The notes under the pieces: generated by a model
Told to the model about the DNA's origin: nothing
The model's database searches: none
What the model saw: only the letters and a program-made list of their open reading frames with translations
Position numbers and translations under genes: made by a program
Origin: Haloglomus salinum
GTDB taxonomy: Archaea > Halobacteriota > Halobacteria > Halobacteriales > Haloarculaceae
Reading direction: 5' to 3'
NCBI RefSeq assembly: GCF_024298825.1
Contig: NZ_CP101153.1
Location: 1-64,000, forward strand
DNA length: 64,000 nucleotides
Part shown: positions 27,068-34,744 of the stretch, one piece after another
How the letters are laid out: every line of letters begins with the position of its first letter
How positions within the stretch are numbered: position 1 is the stretch's first letter

Positions 27068-27692
27068 GGACATCCACCCCGGCGAGACGGAGCACGAGGA
27101 GGACGCCGACGAGGGCACCGATGCCGACACGGCCGACACGGCCGACAGGGCGCCGGAGACCCTGCCGCGCGAGGTCGCCGACGAGGCCGAGCGTTTGACC
27201 CGGCTCGCCCGCGACGCCATCGACGAGAACGAGGCGGCCGCGTACCGCGAGCGCCGTGCCGACCTCCTGGCCGACCACGAGTACACGTCGCGTATCCGCG
27301 GCGAGAACACCGAGGAGACGCTCGTCCTGCACCCGTCGGAGTGGGTCGTGGACGGGAGTGTCCACCCCGACCGTATCGAGGATATCGACCGGGGTATCGA
27401 GGTTCCGCTGGAGGGCGCGGGGGACACCGAGGACTGGGACGCCGTCGACGAGCACAACGCGGCGGTGGCCCAGCAGGTGGCCGACGAGCACGGCGAGGTC
27501 CACGGCGCGAACGCGCGGGCGTTCGCGACCTTCATGAGCAACCACTACGCGCGCCCGGTCGAGGAGGCGACCGAGCGGATGCGCGAGGAGTTCCTGTCCG
27601 AGTACTTTCCCCGGAACGCGTGGCCCTCGGCGGACCAGCAGGCGGTCGTCGAGGCATCGCTGGAACTGGTCACCGAGGCGGCCGTGGAGTGA
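27057..27692 (+). CDS. rnhA-operon protein (haloarchaeal conserved)
   Basis: An acidic protein of 211 aa encoded in an overlapping frame with rnhA (11-base overlap). This gene order is conserved in haloarchaea, where the product is named simply rnhA operon protein. The first 35 residues are Asp/Glu/Thr repeats (DADTADTADRA). The rest is predicted helical, with LVLHPSEWVVDGSVHPDRIE and a C-terminal FATFMSNHYARPVEEATERM that looks structured. There are no catalytic motifs, signal peptide or membrane segments. The operon position suggests a role near RNase HI, R-loop or replication processing, but that is inference only. Confidence 0.82.
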   Translation: MTPEDIHPGETEHEEDADEGTDADTADTADRAPETLPREVADEAERLTRLARDAIDENEAAAYRERRADLLADHEYTSRIRGENTEETLVLHPSEWVVDGSVHPDRIEDIDRGIEVPLEGAGDTEDWDAVDEHNAAVAQQVADEHGEVHGANARAFATFMSNHYARPVEEATERMREEFLSEYFPRNAWPSADQQAVVEASLELVTEAAVE

Positions 27693-27784
27693 GAGCCGCA
27701 GTGCAGGTCGTTCCCGGCGCCGTGGAATCGGGTGCCGGCACCGAAAACAGAAACACCTTATGACACCGCTCCGGAAGCCGGCGC

Positions 27785-28318
27785 ATGGCGAACCTCTGGG
27801 AAGACCTGGAAACCGGCCCGAATCCGCCGGAGGAGATATACGCAGTCGTGGAGTGCCTGAAGGGCGAGCGTAACAAGTACGAGTACGACAAGGACATCCC
27901 CGGCGTCGTTCTCGACCGTGTCCTCCACTCCAACGTCCACTACCCCTCCGACTACGGCTTCATCCCGCAGTCGTACTACGACGACGAGGACCCCTTCGAC
28001 GTGCTCGTCCTCGTCGAGGACCAGACGTTCCCGGGCTGTGTCATCGAGGCCCGCCCGGTCGCGCTCATGAAGATGGACGACGACGGCGAACAGGACGACA
28101 AGGTCATCGCCGTCCCCTCCGAGGACCCGCGCTACGACCACATCGAGGACCTCGAGGACATCACCCAACAGCAACTCGACGAGATCGACGAGTTCTTCGC
28201 GACCTACAAGAACCTCGAGGAGGGCAAGGAGGTCGAGACGCTGGGCTGGGAGGACCGGCAGGCCGCCTACGACGCCATCGAGCACGCCCAGGACCTCTAC
28301 GACGAGAAGTTCGACTGA
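27785..28318 (+). CDS. ppa: Inorganic pyrophosphatase (family I)
   Basis: Soluble Mg-dependent pyrophosphatase of 177 aa. Conserved residues are seen in KYEYDKD, HYPSDYGFIPQS, DPFDVLVLVED, MKMDDDGEQDDKVIAVP and FATYKNLEEGK. It drives biosynthetic reactions such as the NAD and tRNA steps by removing PPi. CTTAT with TTAT at 27758-27761 lies 24-27 bases before the ATG, giving a leaderless start. It is monocistronic. Downstream is a 294-base gap (28319-28612) that contains several dyads. Confidence 0.96.
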   Translation: MANLWEDLETGPNPPEEIYAVVECLKGERNKYEYDKDIPGVVLDRVLHSNVHYPSDYGFIPQSYYDDEDPFDVLVLVEDQTFPGCVIEARPVALMKMDDDGEQDDKVIAVPSEDPRYDHIEDLEDITQQQLDEIDEFFATYKNLEEGKEVETLGWEDRQAAYDAIEHAQDLYDEKFD

Positions 28319-28509
28319 GCGACGCGGAGCTATTGCGATATCTCGACGAGCGACTCCCCAGCAGCGTCGCGTCCGCCCTCAGCGGATTACCCTCGGCGGG
28401 GGCCGAGTCGCTCGATACCCGAGCCGCCGGATGCGGGCCGAGTTCCGGGGGAATCCACTCTCCGATATCTACACTCGCCACTCACACCAGCGGGAGCCAA
28501 CCCAGGGAG

Positions 28510-28554
28510 CGGCAACGGTTGCCGCCAGTACAACTGGCAGTAATCTGCCGCCAG
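28510..28554. repeat. Cluster of three overlapping inverted repeats
   Basis: Consecutive dyads are CGGCAAC-G-GTTGCCG (28510-28524), GCCAGT-ACA-ACTGGC (28524-28538) and GGCAG-TAAT-CTGCC (28536-28549), the last extended by CTGGC/GCCAG arms. They lie after ppa and about 60-100 bases before the small acidic gene. They could be operator sites, or structure in a transcript end of ppa. Confidence 0.6.
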
Positions 28555-28568
28555 GACGTAATAACTTA

Positions 28569-28580
28569 TACCCATGGGTA
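28569..28580. promoter_or_regulatory. Palindrome TACCCATGGGTA beside a TATA element
   Basis: A perfect 12-base palindrome directly abuts ATTATTT (28581-28587), the presumed TATA element of the 46-aa gene starting at 28613. It occupies the BRE position where TFB would bind, so a protein bound here could block initiation. Confidence 0.5.
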
Positions 28581-28612
28581 ATTATTTGCGTGTCGAGACC
28601 GGAGTGTCGGAT

Positions 28613-28753
28613 ATGGCCACTCGAGAATCAGGCGGCGTCGGGATCGACCATCTCACCGTCGTTCCCGAGGGCACGACGCCCGAGCCGGCGGCCGACGAGG
28701 AGCCGGATGAGCCGAACGACGTAGCGACCGGGGACGACTCCGCAGCCAACTGA
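28613..28753 (+). CDS. Small acidic protein, 46 aa
   Basis: An unrecognised short gene. The product begins MATRESGGVGIDHLTVVPEG and continues as an acidic, Pro-rich tail ending GDDSAAN. Support comes from ATTATTT 26-32 bases before the ATG, which fits a leaderless haloarchaeal promoter, and from the acidic haloarchaeal composition. The GIDHLTVVPEG core could be a short structured or binding segment. There are no cysteines or membrane segments. The elaborate upstream dyads suggest tight regulation. The main alternative is that the promoter drives a small RNA. Confidence 0.55.
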   Translation: MATRESGGVGIDHLTVVPEGTTPEPAADEEPDEPNDVATGDDSAAN

Positions 28754-28858
28754 CCGCCGGTCGGCGTCGTCGACCCGGGGAGCGTTGCCGCTACCCTGGA
28801 GACGGCCCGTTCGGCGGCGAAACGAAGCTTCTTGTAGCCCGACCCCGGTCGTGCGGGT

Positions 28859-30220
28859 ATGGGTCTGTTCGACCGGCTGCGCGGAGGCGACGGGCCGCGC
28901 GTGGCCTTCTTCGGTATCGATGGGGTGCCATACAGCCTCATCGCGGACAACCCCGACACCTTCCCCAACCTGACGGAACTCGCGTCGGAGGGGAGTGCCG
29001 GGGCCATCGACAGTATCGTTCCGCCGGAATCCAGTGCCTGCTGGCCCGCCCTCACGACGGGCGTCAACCCGGGCGAGACCGGCGTGTACGGGTTCCAGGA
29101 CCGAGAGAACGGGTCGTACGACACGTACGTCCCGATGGGTCGTGACGTGCGTGCGACGCGCATCTGGGACCGCGTCGAGAACGCCGACCGGCGAGCCTCC
29201 GTGATGAACGTGCCCGTCACGTTCCCGCCCCAGCGCGACGTCCAGCGGATGGTGAGCGGCTTCCTCTCGCCCGGCGTCGAGAAGGCCGCCTACCCGGACG
29301 ACCTCCGGGAGCACCTGGAGAACAACGACTACCGCATCGACGTGAACGCCAAACTCGGCCACAGGGACGACAAGGCCGACTTCATGGAGGACGCCCACCG
29401 GACCATCGACGCCCGGTTCGAGAACTTCAAACACTACATCCAGGAGGACGACTGGGACCTGTTCTTCGGCGTCTTCATGACGACCGACCGGGTCAACCAC
29501 TTCCTCTTCGGCGACTACGAGACCGGCGAGGAGGCCTCCCCCGAGGACTACGAGTACTTCATGGAGTTCTACGAGAAGGTCGACCGCTACCTCGGCGAGC
29601 TCCGTGGGATGCTCGACGACGACACGACCATGATGGTCGCCTCCGACCACGGGTTCACGACGCTTGACTACGAGGTCCACTGCAACGCCTGGCTCGAACG
29701 GGAGGGCTGGCTCGAGTACGACACCGACGACCACGACGAACTCGGCGATATCTCCGAGGAGGCCCGTGCCTACTCGCTCATCCCGGGTCGCTTCTATCTC
29801 AATCTGGAGGGCCGCGAGCCCAACGGCGGCGTCCCGCAGGACGAGTACGAGGAGACCCGCGCCGAACTGAAGGAGGCCCTCGAGAATCTGACGGGGCCCA
29901 ACGGCGACCCGGTCGCCGACCGCGTCGTCACGAGGGAGGAGGCGTACCGCGGTGCCCACGACGACATCGCGCCCGACCTGACGGTCGTCCCGAACCACGG
30001 CTTCGACCTCAAGTCCGGCTTCAAGGGCCACGAGGACGTGTTCGACACCGGGCCACGCAACGGGATGCACTCGTTCGACAACGCCTGCCTGTTCGTCGAC
30101 GACCCGGACTGTCCCGTCGAGGACGCCGACCTGTTCGATATCGGCCCGACGGTGCTGGACCTGATGGATATCGACTACGACCGGCCGGAGTTCGACGGCG
30201 GCAGCCTCGTCAAGCAGTAG
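28859..30220 (+). CDS. Alkaline-phosphatase-superfamily phosphodiesterase / nucleotide pyrophosphatase
   Basis: A 453-aa cytoplasmic enzyme. VAFFGIDGVPYSLI holds the first metal-binding Asp, and SSACWPALTTGVNPGETGVYGF is the nucleophile block. MMVASDHGFTTLDYEV carries the DHG metal ligands, and a late HSFDNACLF supplies another His. These fit the type I phosphodiesterase/nucleotide pyrophosphatase and PGM-like clan. The residue usually serving as nucleophile falls in the SSACWP segment, so Ser is likely. Relatives act on nucleotides or phosphoglycans. The substrate here is unknown. A CTTGTA element sits near -27. Tandem 22-base repeats begin six bases after its stop codon. Confidence 0.88.
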   Translation: MGLFDRLRGGDGPRVAFFGIDGVPYSLIADNPDTFPNLTELASEGSAGAIDSIVPPESSACWPALTTGVNPGETGVYGFQDRENGSYDTYVPMGRDVRATRIWDRVENADRRASVMNVPVTFPPQRDVQRMVSGFLSPGVEKAAYPDDLREHLENNDYRIDVNAKLGHRDDKADFMEDAHRTIDARFENFKHYIQEDDWDLFFGVFMTTDRVNHFLFGDYETGEEASPEDYEYFMEFYEKVDRYLGELRGMLDDDTTMMVASDHGFTTLDYEVHCNAWLEREGWLEYDTDDHDELGDISEEARAYSLIPGRFYLNLEGREPNGGVPQDEYEETRAELKEALENLTGPNGDPVADRVVTREEAYRGAHDDIAPDLTVVPNHGFDLKSGFKGHEDVFDTGPRNGMHSFDNACLFVDDPDCPVEDADLFDIGPTVLDLMDIDYDRPEFDGGSLVKQ

Positions 30221-30225
30221 CGACC

Positions 30226-30300
30226 CGCGGCGTCGAGCAACAACGACCGCGGCGTCGAGCAACAACGACCGCGGCGTCGAGCAACAACGACCGCGGCGTC
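30226..30300. repeat. Tandem 22-base repeat, 3.4 copies
   Basis: The unit CGCGGCGTCGAGCAACAACG plus AC is repeated exactly at 30226, 30248 and 30270, with 9 more bases from 30292. It lies between the phosphodiesterase stop and the promoter of the secretion-type operon at 30366. The 22-base period equals two helical turns, so proteins bound to each copy would lie on one face of the DNA. The unit contains the palindrome CCGCGG at its junctions. Confidence 0.95.
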
Positions 30301-30365
30301 ACGTTCTCCTGCCCGCGGGCTACCTGTGGGCGAAATTCAAGTACCATCCCGGGAGCAACGGCCCT

Positions 30366-30827
30366 ATGCCGAACCCGGACACCGAGACGCTGGCCGCCCG
30401 TCTCCGTGCGGTCGAGCGTGCGCTGACCGACGAGGACATCGTTCCCGACCCACCAATGACTCCCTCCGCCGACACGCCGGCCGGGACCGGGGACGCCTCG
30501 CCCCGCGGCGAGCACCGGGACGAACCAGCCCCGGCTGTCGACCGCCGACTCTGCCGGCTCGAGGCCGCCGTCCAGGCGCTCCGGGCCGCGCTCGACGACG
30601 AACCGGACGCGACGCCGTCCGATGCGCCGGCGACCGGGGAACCGCCGTTCGGGGTGCCGAGAGACGAGGAACTGCCATCCGAGGTGCCGAGAGGCGAGGA
30701 ACCGAGGGCCGAGACGGCCGGGTCACGAGACACGGCACGAGAGGACTCCGGAACGGCCGAGCGCCTGGACCCCCCTCGGCGCGTCCCGGACAGCGGCCAC
30801 TGGCCGGACGACCTCGCCACCGAATGA
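30366..30827 (+). CDS. Coiled-coil protein of a secretion/pilus operon (DUF7310-like)
   Basis: A 153-aa acidic protein. N-terminal helix LAARLRAVERALTDEDIV and a second helix RRLCRLEAAVQALRAALDD are separated and followed by disordered Pro/Glu-rich stretches. Two imperfect 10-residue repeats (VPRDEELPSE and VPRGEEPRAE) come from a 30-base DNA repeat at 30653 and 30683. It is the first gene of a four-gene overlapping operon, and its stop overlaps the next start (ATGA). The same position next to a secretion ATPase is occupied in other haloarchaea by the family I remember as DUF7310. The role is unknown, possibly cytoplasmic assembly of the ATPase-TadC machine. Confidence 0.75.
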   Translation: MPNPDTETLAARLRAVERALTDEDIVPDPPMTPSADTPAGTGDASPRGEHRDEPAPAVDRRLCRLEAAVQALRAALDDEPDATPSDAPATGEPPFGVPRDEELPSEVPRGEEPRAETAGSRDTAREDSGTAERLDPPRRVPDSGHWPDDLATE

Positions 30828-31285
30828 GCGGTCCGCTCCGGACCACTCTGGCGGTCCTGCTCGCGGGGGCACTCCTGACCGCCGGGCTCGCGGCTGCCGA
30901 CCAGGCTCGCGAGACACGAACAGCGACGCGTCTCGACGAAACCGCGACACAGTTGCTCGACGCGGCCGACCGGCTCGCGGCGCGGAGCGACCCGACCCGT
31001 TCGGGCGTCGCCCGGCGGACCGTGACCGTCCACGTCCCGGCGGGCGGCACCCTCAGCATCGAACGCGGCGTCATCCGGTGGCGAGTCGACCGCGGACCAT
31101 GGCACCGCCGGCAGCCATCGATGGCGCTCGAGACGGGAGCGACGACCCTCGACCTCGCAGCTGGACGCCACCGGCTCCGCCTCGCGCTCCGGCTTCGGGC
31201 CGGGTCGCCCGTCGTCAGCGTGTCCCGCATCCCGGAAGTTGAAACCGGAAGCCGGGACCAGCGACCCCATGTTCGACGGACTTGA
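30824..31285 (+). CDS. Membrane-anchored protein of the secretion/pilus operon (DUF7311-like)
   Basis: A 153-aa protein with one N-terminal hydrophobic segment (TTLAVLLAGALLTAGLAAA, about residues 7-26), then a soluble, mostly beta-predicted domain (RRTVTVHVPAGGTLSIERG, RWRVDRGPWHR and LAAGRHRLRLALRL). The shape resembles pilin-like or minor assembly proteins, but no class III signal peptide is obvious. The start overlaps the previous stop. The 3' end overlaps the ATPase gene by 17 bases, so the three are translationally coupled. The family likely corresponds to DUF7311. Confidence 0.75.
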   Translation: MSGPLRTTLAVLLAGALLTAGLAAADQARETRTATRLDETATQLLDAADRLAARSDPTRSGVARRTVTVHVPAGGTLSIERGVIRWRVDRGPWHRRQPSMALETGATTLDLAAGRHRLRLALRLRAGSPVVSVSRIPEVETGSRDQRPHVRRT

Positions 31286-33155
31286 CACGCTGCTGGGGAC
31301 CGAGGAGAAACGCGAGCAAGCGGCGTGTGCGTGCGACCCAGGCCCCGCCGAGGCCGGCGAGACCTTCCACGTCGACGCGTCGGACTGCCCCGGCGCCGGC
31401 CGCATCGCTTCCGAGCCGGCCTGTCGCGAGACCACCGTAGCGGCGGTCGGCGGGCAGGACGTTCGAGCCATCCGAACGGAGCACGGGGGCGTCGAACGGT
31501 GGTACGAGGGGCTGGCGGTCGCGCTGCTGGTCGCGGCCGGTCGCTTCGCCGACACGGCTCGTGTCCACGACCCGGCACTTGCACGGCGGGCACGGCGCGA
31601 ACCGCTGGTCGCGGCGGCCCGGGCGGCAGGGCGGTCGGATGCCGTGTCTCACGCGGCCGCCGAGAGCGGGCTGCTAGCCGTCGCCGAAGCTGCGGCCGAC
31701 GAAGCGGCCGCCGCCGAGGACAACTGTCTCGCGCCACTCGTCGGGCCCGCACTCACCCACTCGCTGGTCGAACGGGCACCCCCGCCAGACGGGGTCCTCG
31801 CCGACCGATACGAGCTCGACACCGGAGCGGTGGTTCGGCTCTACGACCGGCCCGACGCGGAGGCGCCGCGCCGGTACCACATCGAGCCGCCGGTCGTCCG
31901 GTTCTCCGCCGCCGCGCTCGCGACGCTCGCGGCCGCCCGCCGGGCGCTCGCCGACGGCGCCGACGATCCGACCGCAGCGGTCGAGGCTGCACTGGCCGAA
32001 CCCGGCGATACCGAGGCCGTCGAACCCGACGTGGTCGCACTCGCTGCCGCCCTCGCGAAACACACCCGCGGTGCAGGGGTTCTCTCGGACCTGTTCGCCG
32101 ACGACGCGGTCTCGGACGTCTTCGCCACCGCGCCGGTCGCCGAGACGCCGCTCCGGGTCCGCCGCGACGACGAGTCGATGACCACGAACGTCCGGCTGGC
32201 TCGCGAGGGAGCCTCGGTACTGGCTGGACGGTTCCGCCGAGCCTCGGGACGGGCGTTCGCTCGCTCCTCGCCCACACTGGCCGCGACGACGGAGGTCGCG
32301 GGGCGCCGCGTCCGTGTCTCGGGGGTCACGGGGCCGGTCAGCGACGGACACGCCTTCGCGCTCCGGGCCCACGACCGGGAGGCATGGCGCCTCTGTGACC
32401 TCGTCGCGAACGGGACCCTCACTCCCGAGGTCGCTGGACTGCTGTCGCTGGCGGTCGAGCGCGGCGTGGCCTGTCTCGTGACGGGCGAGCGCGGGGCCGG
32501 GAAGACGACGCTGCTCGGCGCGCTCCTCTGGGAACTCCCGGCCGGGAGCCGGACCGTCCTCGTCGAGGACACGCCGGAGCTGCCGGCGGCAGCGCTCCGG
32601 GAGGCCGGTCGCGACGTGCAGGCGCTCCGGGTCGGAACCGGCGACGGTGCCGAGCTGTCCCCGGCCGAGGCGCTCCGGACGGCGCTCCGCCTCGGGGAGA
32701 GCGCGCTCGTCGTCGGTGAGGTCCGCGGCGAGGAGGCGGCGGTCCTCTACGAGGCGATGCGTGTCGGCGCCGGCGGCTCGGCCGTCCTCGGCACCGTCCA
32801 CGGGGACGGGGCCGCGACCGTCCGCGAACGGATGGTGACGGACCTCGGCGTTCCGGAGTCGTCGTTCGCCGACACGGACCTGCTGGTGACCGTCGGTGCC
32901 CGGGAGACGACCCGGGGCCGGGAGCGACGGGTCCGCCGCGTGGAGGAGGTTGTCAGGACCGACGACGGAGGTGCGGCGTTCGCCCCACTCTACGAGGCCG
33001 AGGACGGCTCGCTCGTCGCGGCGGAACGGCTCGGCGGCGGCGCGAGCGCGGTTGTCGCCGACCTGTGCGAGCCGGGGGAGTCGTACGCCGAGACACTCGC
33101 CGCCGCGAAAGCGCGTGGCGAGACGCTGACGACAGAGGCGGGGGCGGACGCGTGA
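31269..33155 (+). CDS. Type II/IV secretion (TadA/FlaI-like) ATPase
   Basis: Hexameric ATPase powering a type IV pilus-like or secretion machine. 628 aa. The N-terminal part carries several cysteines (CACDPG, DCPGAG, PAC) that may bind zinc. The catalytic domain contains Walker A GERGAGKTTLLGALL, an Asp box (TVLVEDTPEL), Walker B LVVGEVRGEEA and a His box VLGTVHGDGA. The start at 31269 is inside the preceding gene. An upstream frame start at 31239 is less likely. The GTGA overlap with the TadC-like gene indicates coupling. No pilin gene is visible in the window. Confidence 0.9.
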   Translation: MFDGLDTLLGTEEKREQAACACDPGPAEAGETFHVDASDCPGAGRIASEPACRETTVAAVGGQDVRAIRTEHGGVERWYEGLAVALLVAAGRFADTARVHDPALARRARREPLVAAARAAGRSDAVSHAAAESGLLAVAEAAADEAAAAEDNCLAPLVGPALTHSLVERAPPPDGVLADRYELDTGAVVRLYDRPDAEAPRRYHIEPPVVRFSAAALATLAAARRALADGADDPTAAVEAALAEPGDTEAVEPDVVALAAALAKHTRGAGVLSDLFADDAVSDVFATAPVAETPLRVRRDDESMTTNVRLAREGASVLAGRFRRASGRAFARSSPTLAATTEVAGRRVRVSGVTGPVSDGHAFALRAHDREAWRLCDLVANGTLTPEVAGLLSLAVERGVACLVTGERGAGKTTLLGALLWELPAGSRTVLVEDTPELPAAALREAGRDVQALRVGTGDGAELSPAEALRTALRLGESALVVGEVRGEEAAVLYEAMRVGAGGSAVLGTVHGDGAATVRERMVTDLGVPESSFADTDLLVTVGARETTRGRERRVRRVEEVVRTDDGGAAFAPLYEAEDGSLVAAERLGGGASAVVADLCEPGESYAETLAAAKARGETLTTEAGADA

Positions 33156-34684
33156 CCGACGGACCGCCGTGGAACCGGCTCGTGCAGTGGTTCGCCCACC
33201 GCTCCGGAGTGGCAGCCCAGCTCCGGTCGGCTCGAGCCGTCGGGGCCGTCCCCCGGCTGGTCGGGCGGATGGCGCTCCGGGTACACATCGAGCCGACACC
33301 CGAGGCGGCCGCGGCTGCCGGGTGTGATGGCGACGACCCGCTGGCCGACCGGCTCGCCGCACACGTCCAGCGGGCGCGTGGGCGCGACAGCGCCGGTCTG
33401 GAGGCGTTCGCTGCCGCCAGCGCGGCCGACCACCCCGAACTCGCACGGGCAGTGCGACAGGTCGTGGCGGCCACAATGGCCCCGGCTGACGAGCGCGAGC
33501 GACGACTCGACCGTGCGACCGAGGCCGCAGCCGAGAGCGTCCGCGAGCGGGCCACGTCCGCGGCGGCGTCGCTCCACGGCCCGGTGACCGCGGTGTACGC
33601 GTTCGGCGTGTTGCTGCCGCTCGCGCTCGTCGGCATCCTCCCGGGCGTGGTCGCAGCCGGCGTTCCCGCGGAACTCCTGCTCGCCGCGGTGGTGGGCTGC
33701 TACGACCTGCTGCTTCCGGTGACACTACTGGGAGCCGCCACGTGGCTCCTCGCCCGGCGGCCGGTCGCCTTCCCCCGCGACCCCGTCCCGGAATCGCATC
33801 CGGCACGTCCCGACGAACCGTGGCTGGCGGTCGCGGTCGGACTGGGGGCCGCGACGGTGACCGGTGCGGTCGTCGCACTGCTGCCGCCGGTTCCGGGGTG
33901 GGCGGCGCCGGTCGCGGCAGTCGGGGCCGCCGGGAGTGGGCTCGCGGTGCATCATCGGCCGACGGTCGCGGTCCGCGAACGGACGGTGGCGGTGGAACGA
34001 GGGCTCCCAGACGCGCTGGTCGCGGTCGGGCACGAGGTAGCGGCCGGCGTCGCCGTCGAGCGGGCAATCGCGGACGCGACGGCATCGCTCGGGGGGCCCG
34101 TCGAGGAGGCGTTCGCGACCGCGAGCGAGCGTGGGCGTCGGCTCGGGTGCGACATCGAGACCGCGTTCCTCGGTCCGGGCGGACCGGCCGGGGACCTGCC
34201 GAGTCCACGCGTCGAGCGCGCCGTGACCGCGCTCGCTCGGGCAGGACGCGTGGGGCCGCCCGCCGGCGACCTGCTCGTCGCGACCGGCGAACATCTCGCG
34301 GAGTTGCGGCAGGTGACCCGGCGAACGCGTCGCGAGACCGCCCGGCTGACGGCCACGCTGGCGAACACGGCCACCGTGTTCGGACCACTCGTTGGGGGCA
34401 CGACGGTCGCACTCGCCGCCGGGACGGCCGGCCGTGCCGACACCGTGGGGGTGGGGGTAGGGCGTGGCGCGGCCACGGACTTCGGTGCCGCCCTGCCGGT
34501 CGGTCATCTCGGCCTCGCCGTCGGGCTGTACGTGCTGGCACTGACCGCAATCCTGACCGCGCTCGCGACGGGGCTCCGGTACGGTCGGGACCGGGCCCGG
34601 GTCGGCTACCGCGTCGGAGTGGCGTTGCCGCTGGCTGCGACGGTGTTCTGTCTCGCACTCGTCGTGGGCAGGGCGGTGGTCTGA
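33152..34684 (+). CDS. TadC/FlaJ-like membrane assembly protein (type II secretion F family)
   Basis: The polytopic partner of the secretion ATPase, 510 aa from a GTG start overlapping the ATPase stop. Hydrophobic segments appear around residues 150-170 (VYAFGVLLPLALVGILPGVV), 175-205 and 230-270, with a C-terminal pair after about 440. Between them are cytoplasmic helical repeats with the F-domain pattern LPDALVAVGHEVAAGVAVER and EHLAELRQVTRRTRRETARL. The domain arrangement matches archaeal TadC/FlaJ proteins. It is the last gene of the operon starting at 30366. Confidence 0.87.
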   Translation: MTDGPPWNRLVQWFAHRSGVAAQLRSARAVGAVPRLVGRMALRVHIEPTPEAAAAAGCDGDDPLADRLAAHVQRARGRDSAGLEAFAAASAADHPELARAVRQVVAATMAPADERERRLDRATEAAAESVRERATSAAASLHGPVTAVYAFGVLLPLALVGILPGVVAAGVPAELLLAAVVGCYDLLLPVTLLGAATWLLARRPVAFPRDPVPESHPARPDEPWLAVAVGLGAATVTGAVVALLPPVPGWAAPVAAVGAAGSGLAVHHRPTVAVRERTVAVERGLPDALVAVGHEVAAGVAVERAIADATASLGGPVEEAFATASERGRRLGCDIETAFLGPGGPAGDLPSPRVERAVTALARAGRVGPPAGDLLVATGEHLAELRQVTRRTRRETARLTATLANTATVFGPLVGGTTVALAAGTAGRADTVGVGVGRGAATDFGAALPVGHLGLAVGLYVLALTAILTALATGLRYGRDRARVGYRVGVALPLAATVFCLALVVGRAVV

Positions 34685-34744
34685 GGCCCGTTTAGGCCTG
34701 GCCTATCCACAAGCGCCTTACACGGTGGCGCCGGACCCGGATTC

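Noticed and set aside
30226-30300. CRISPR array
   Set aside because: The units are contiguous 22-base copies with no unique spacers, and no cas genes are near.
31674-34658. 994-codon minus-strand open frame over the secretion ATPase and TadC genes
   Set aside because: The product is Arg/Pro-rich and basic, unlike haloarchaeal proteins. The plus strand has Walker motifs, overlapping starts and normal domains.
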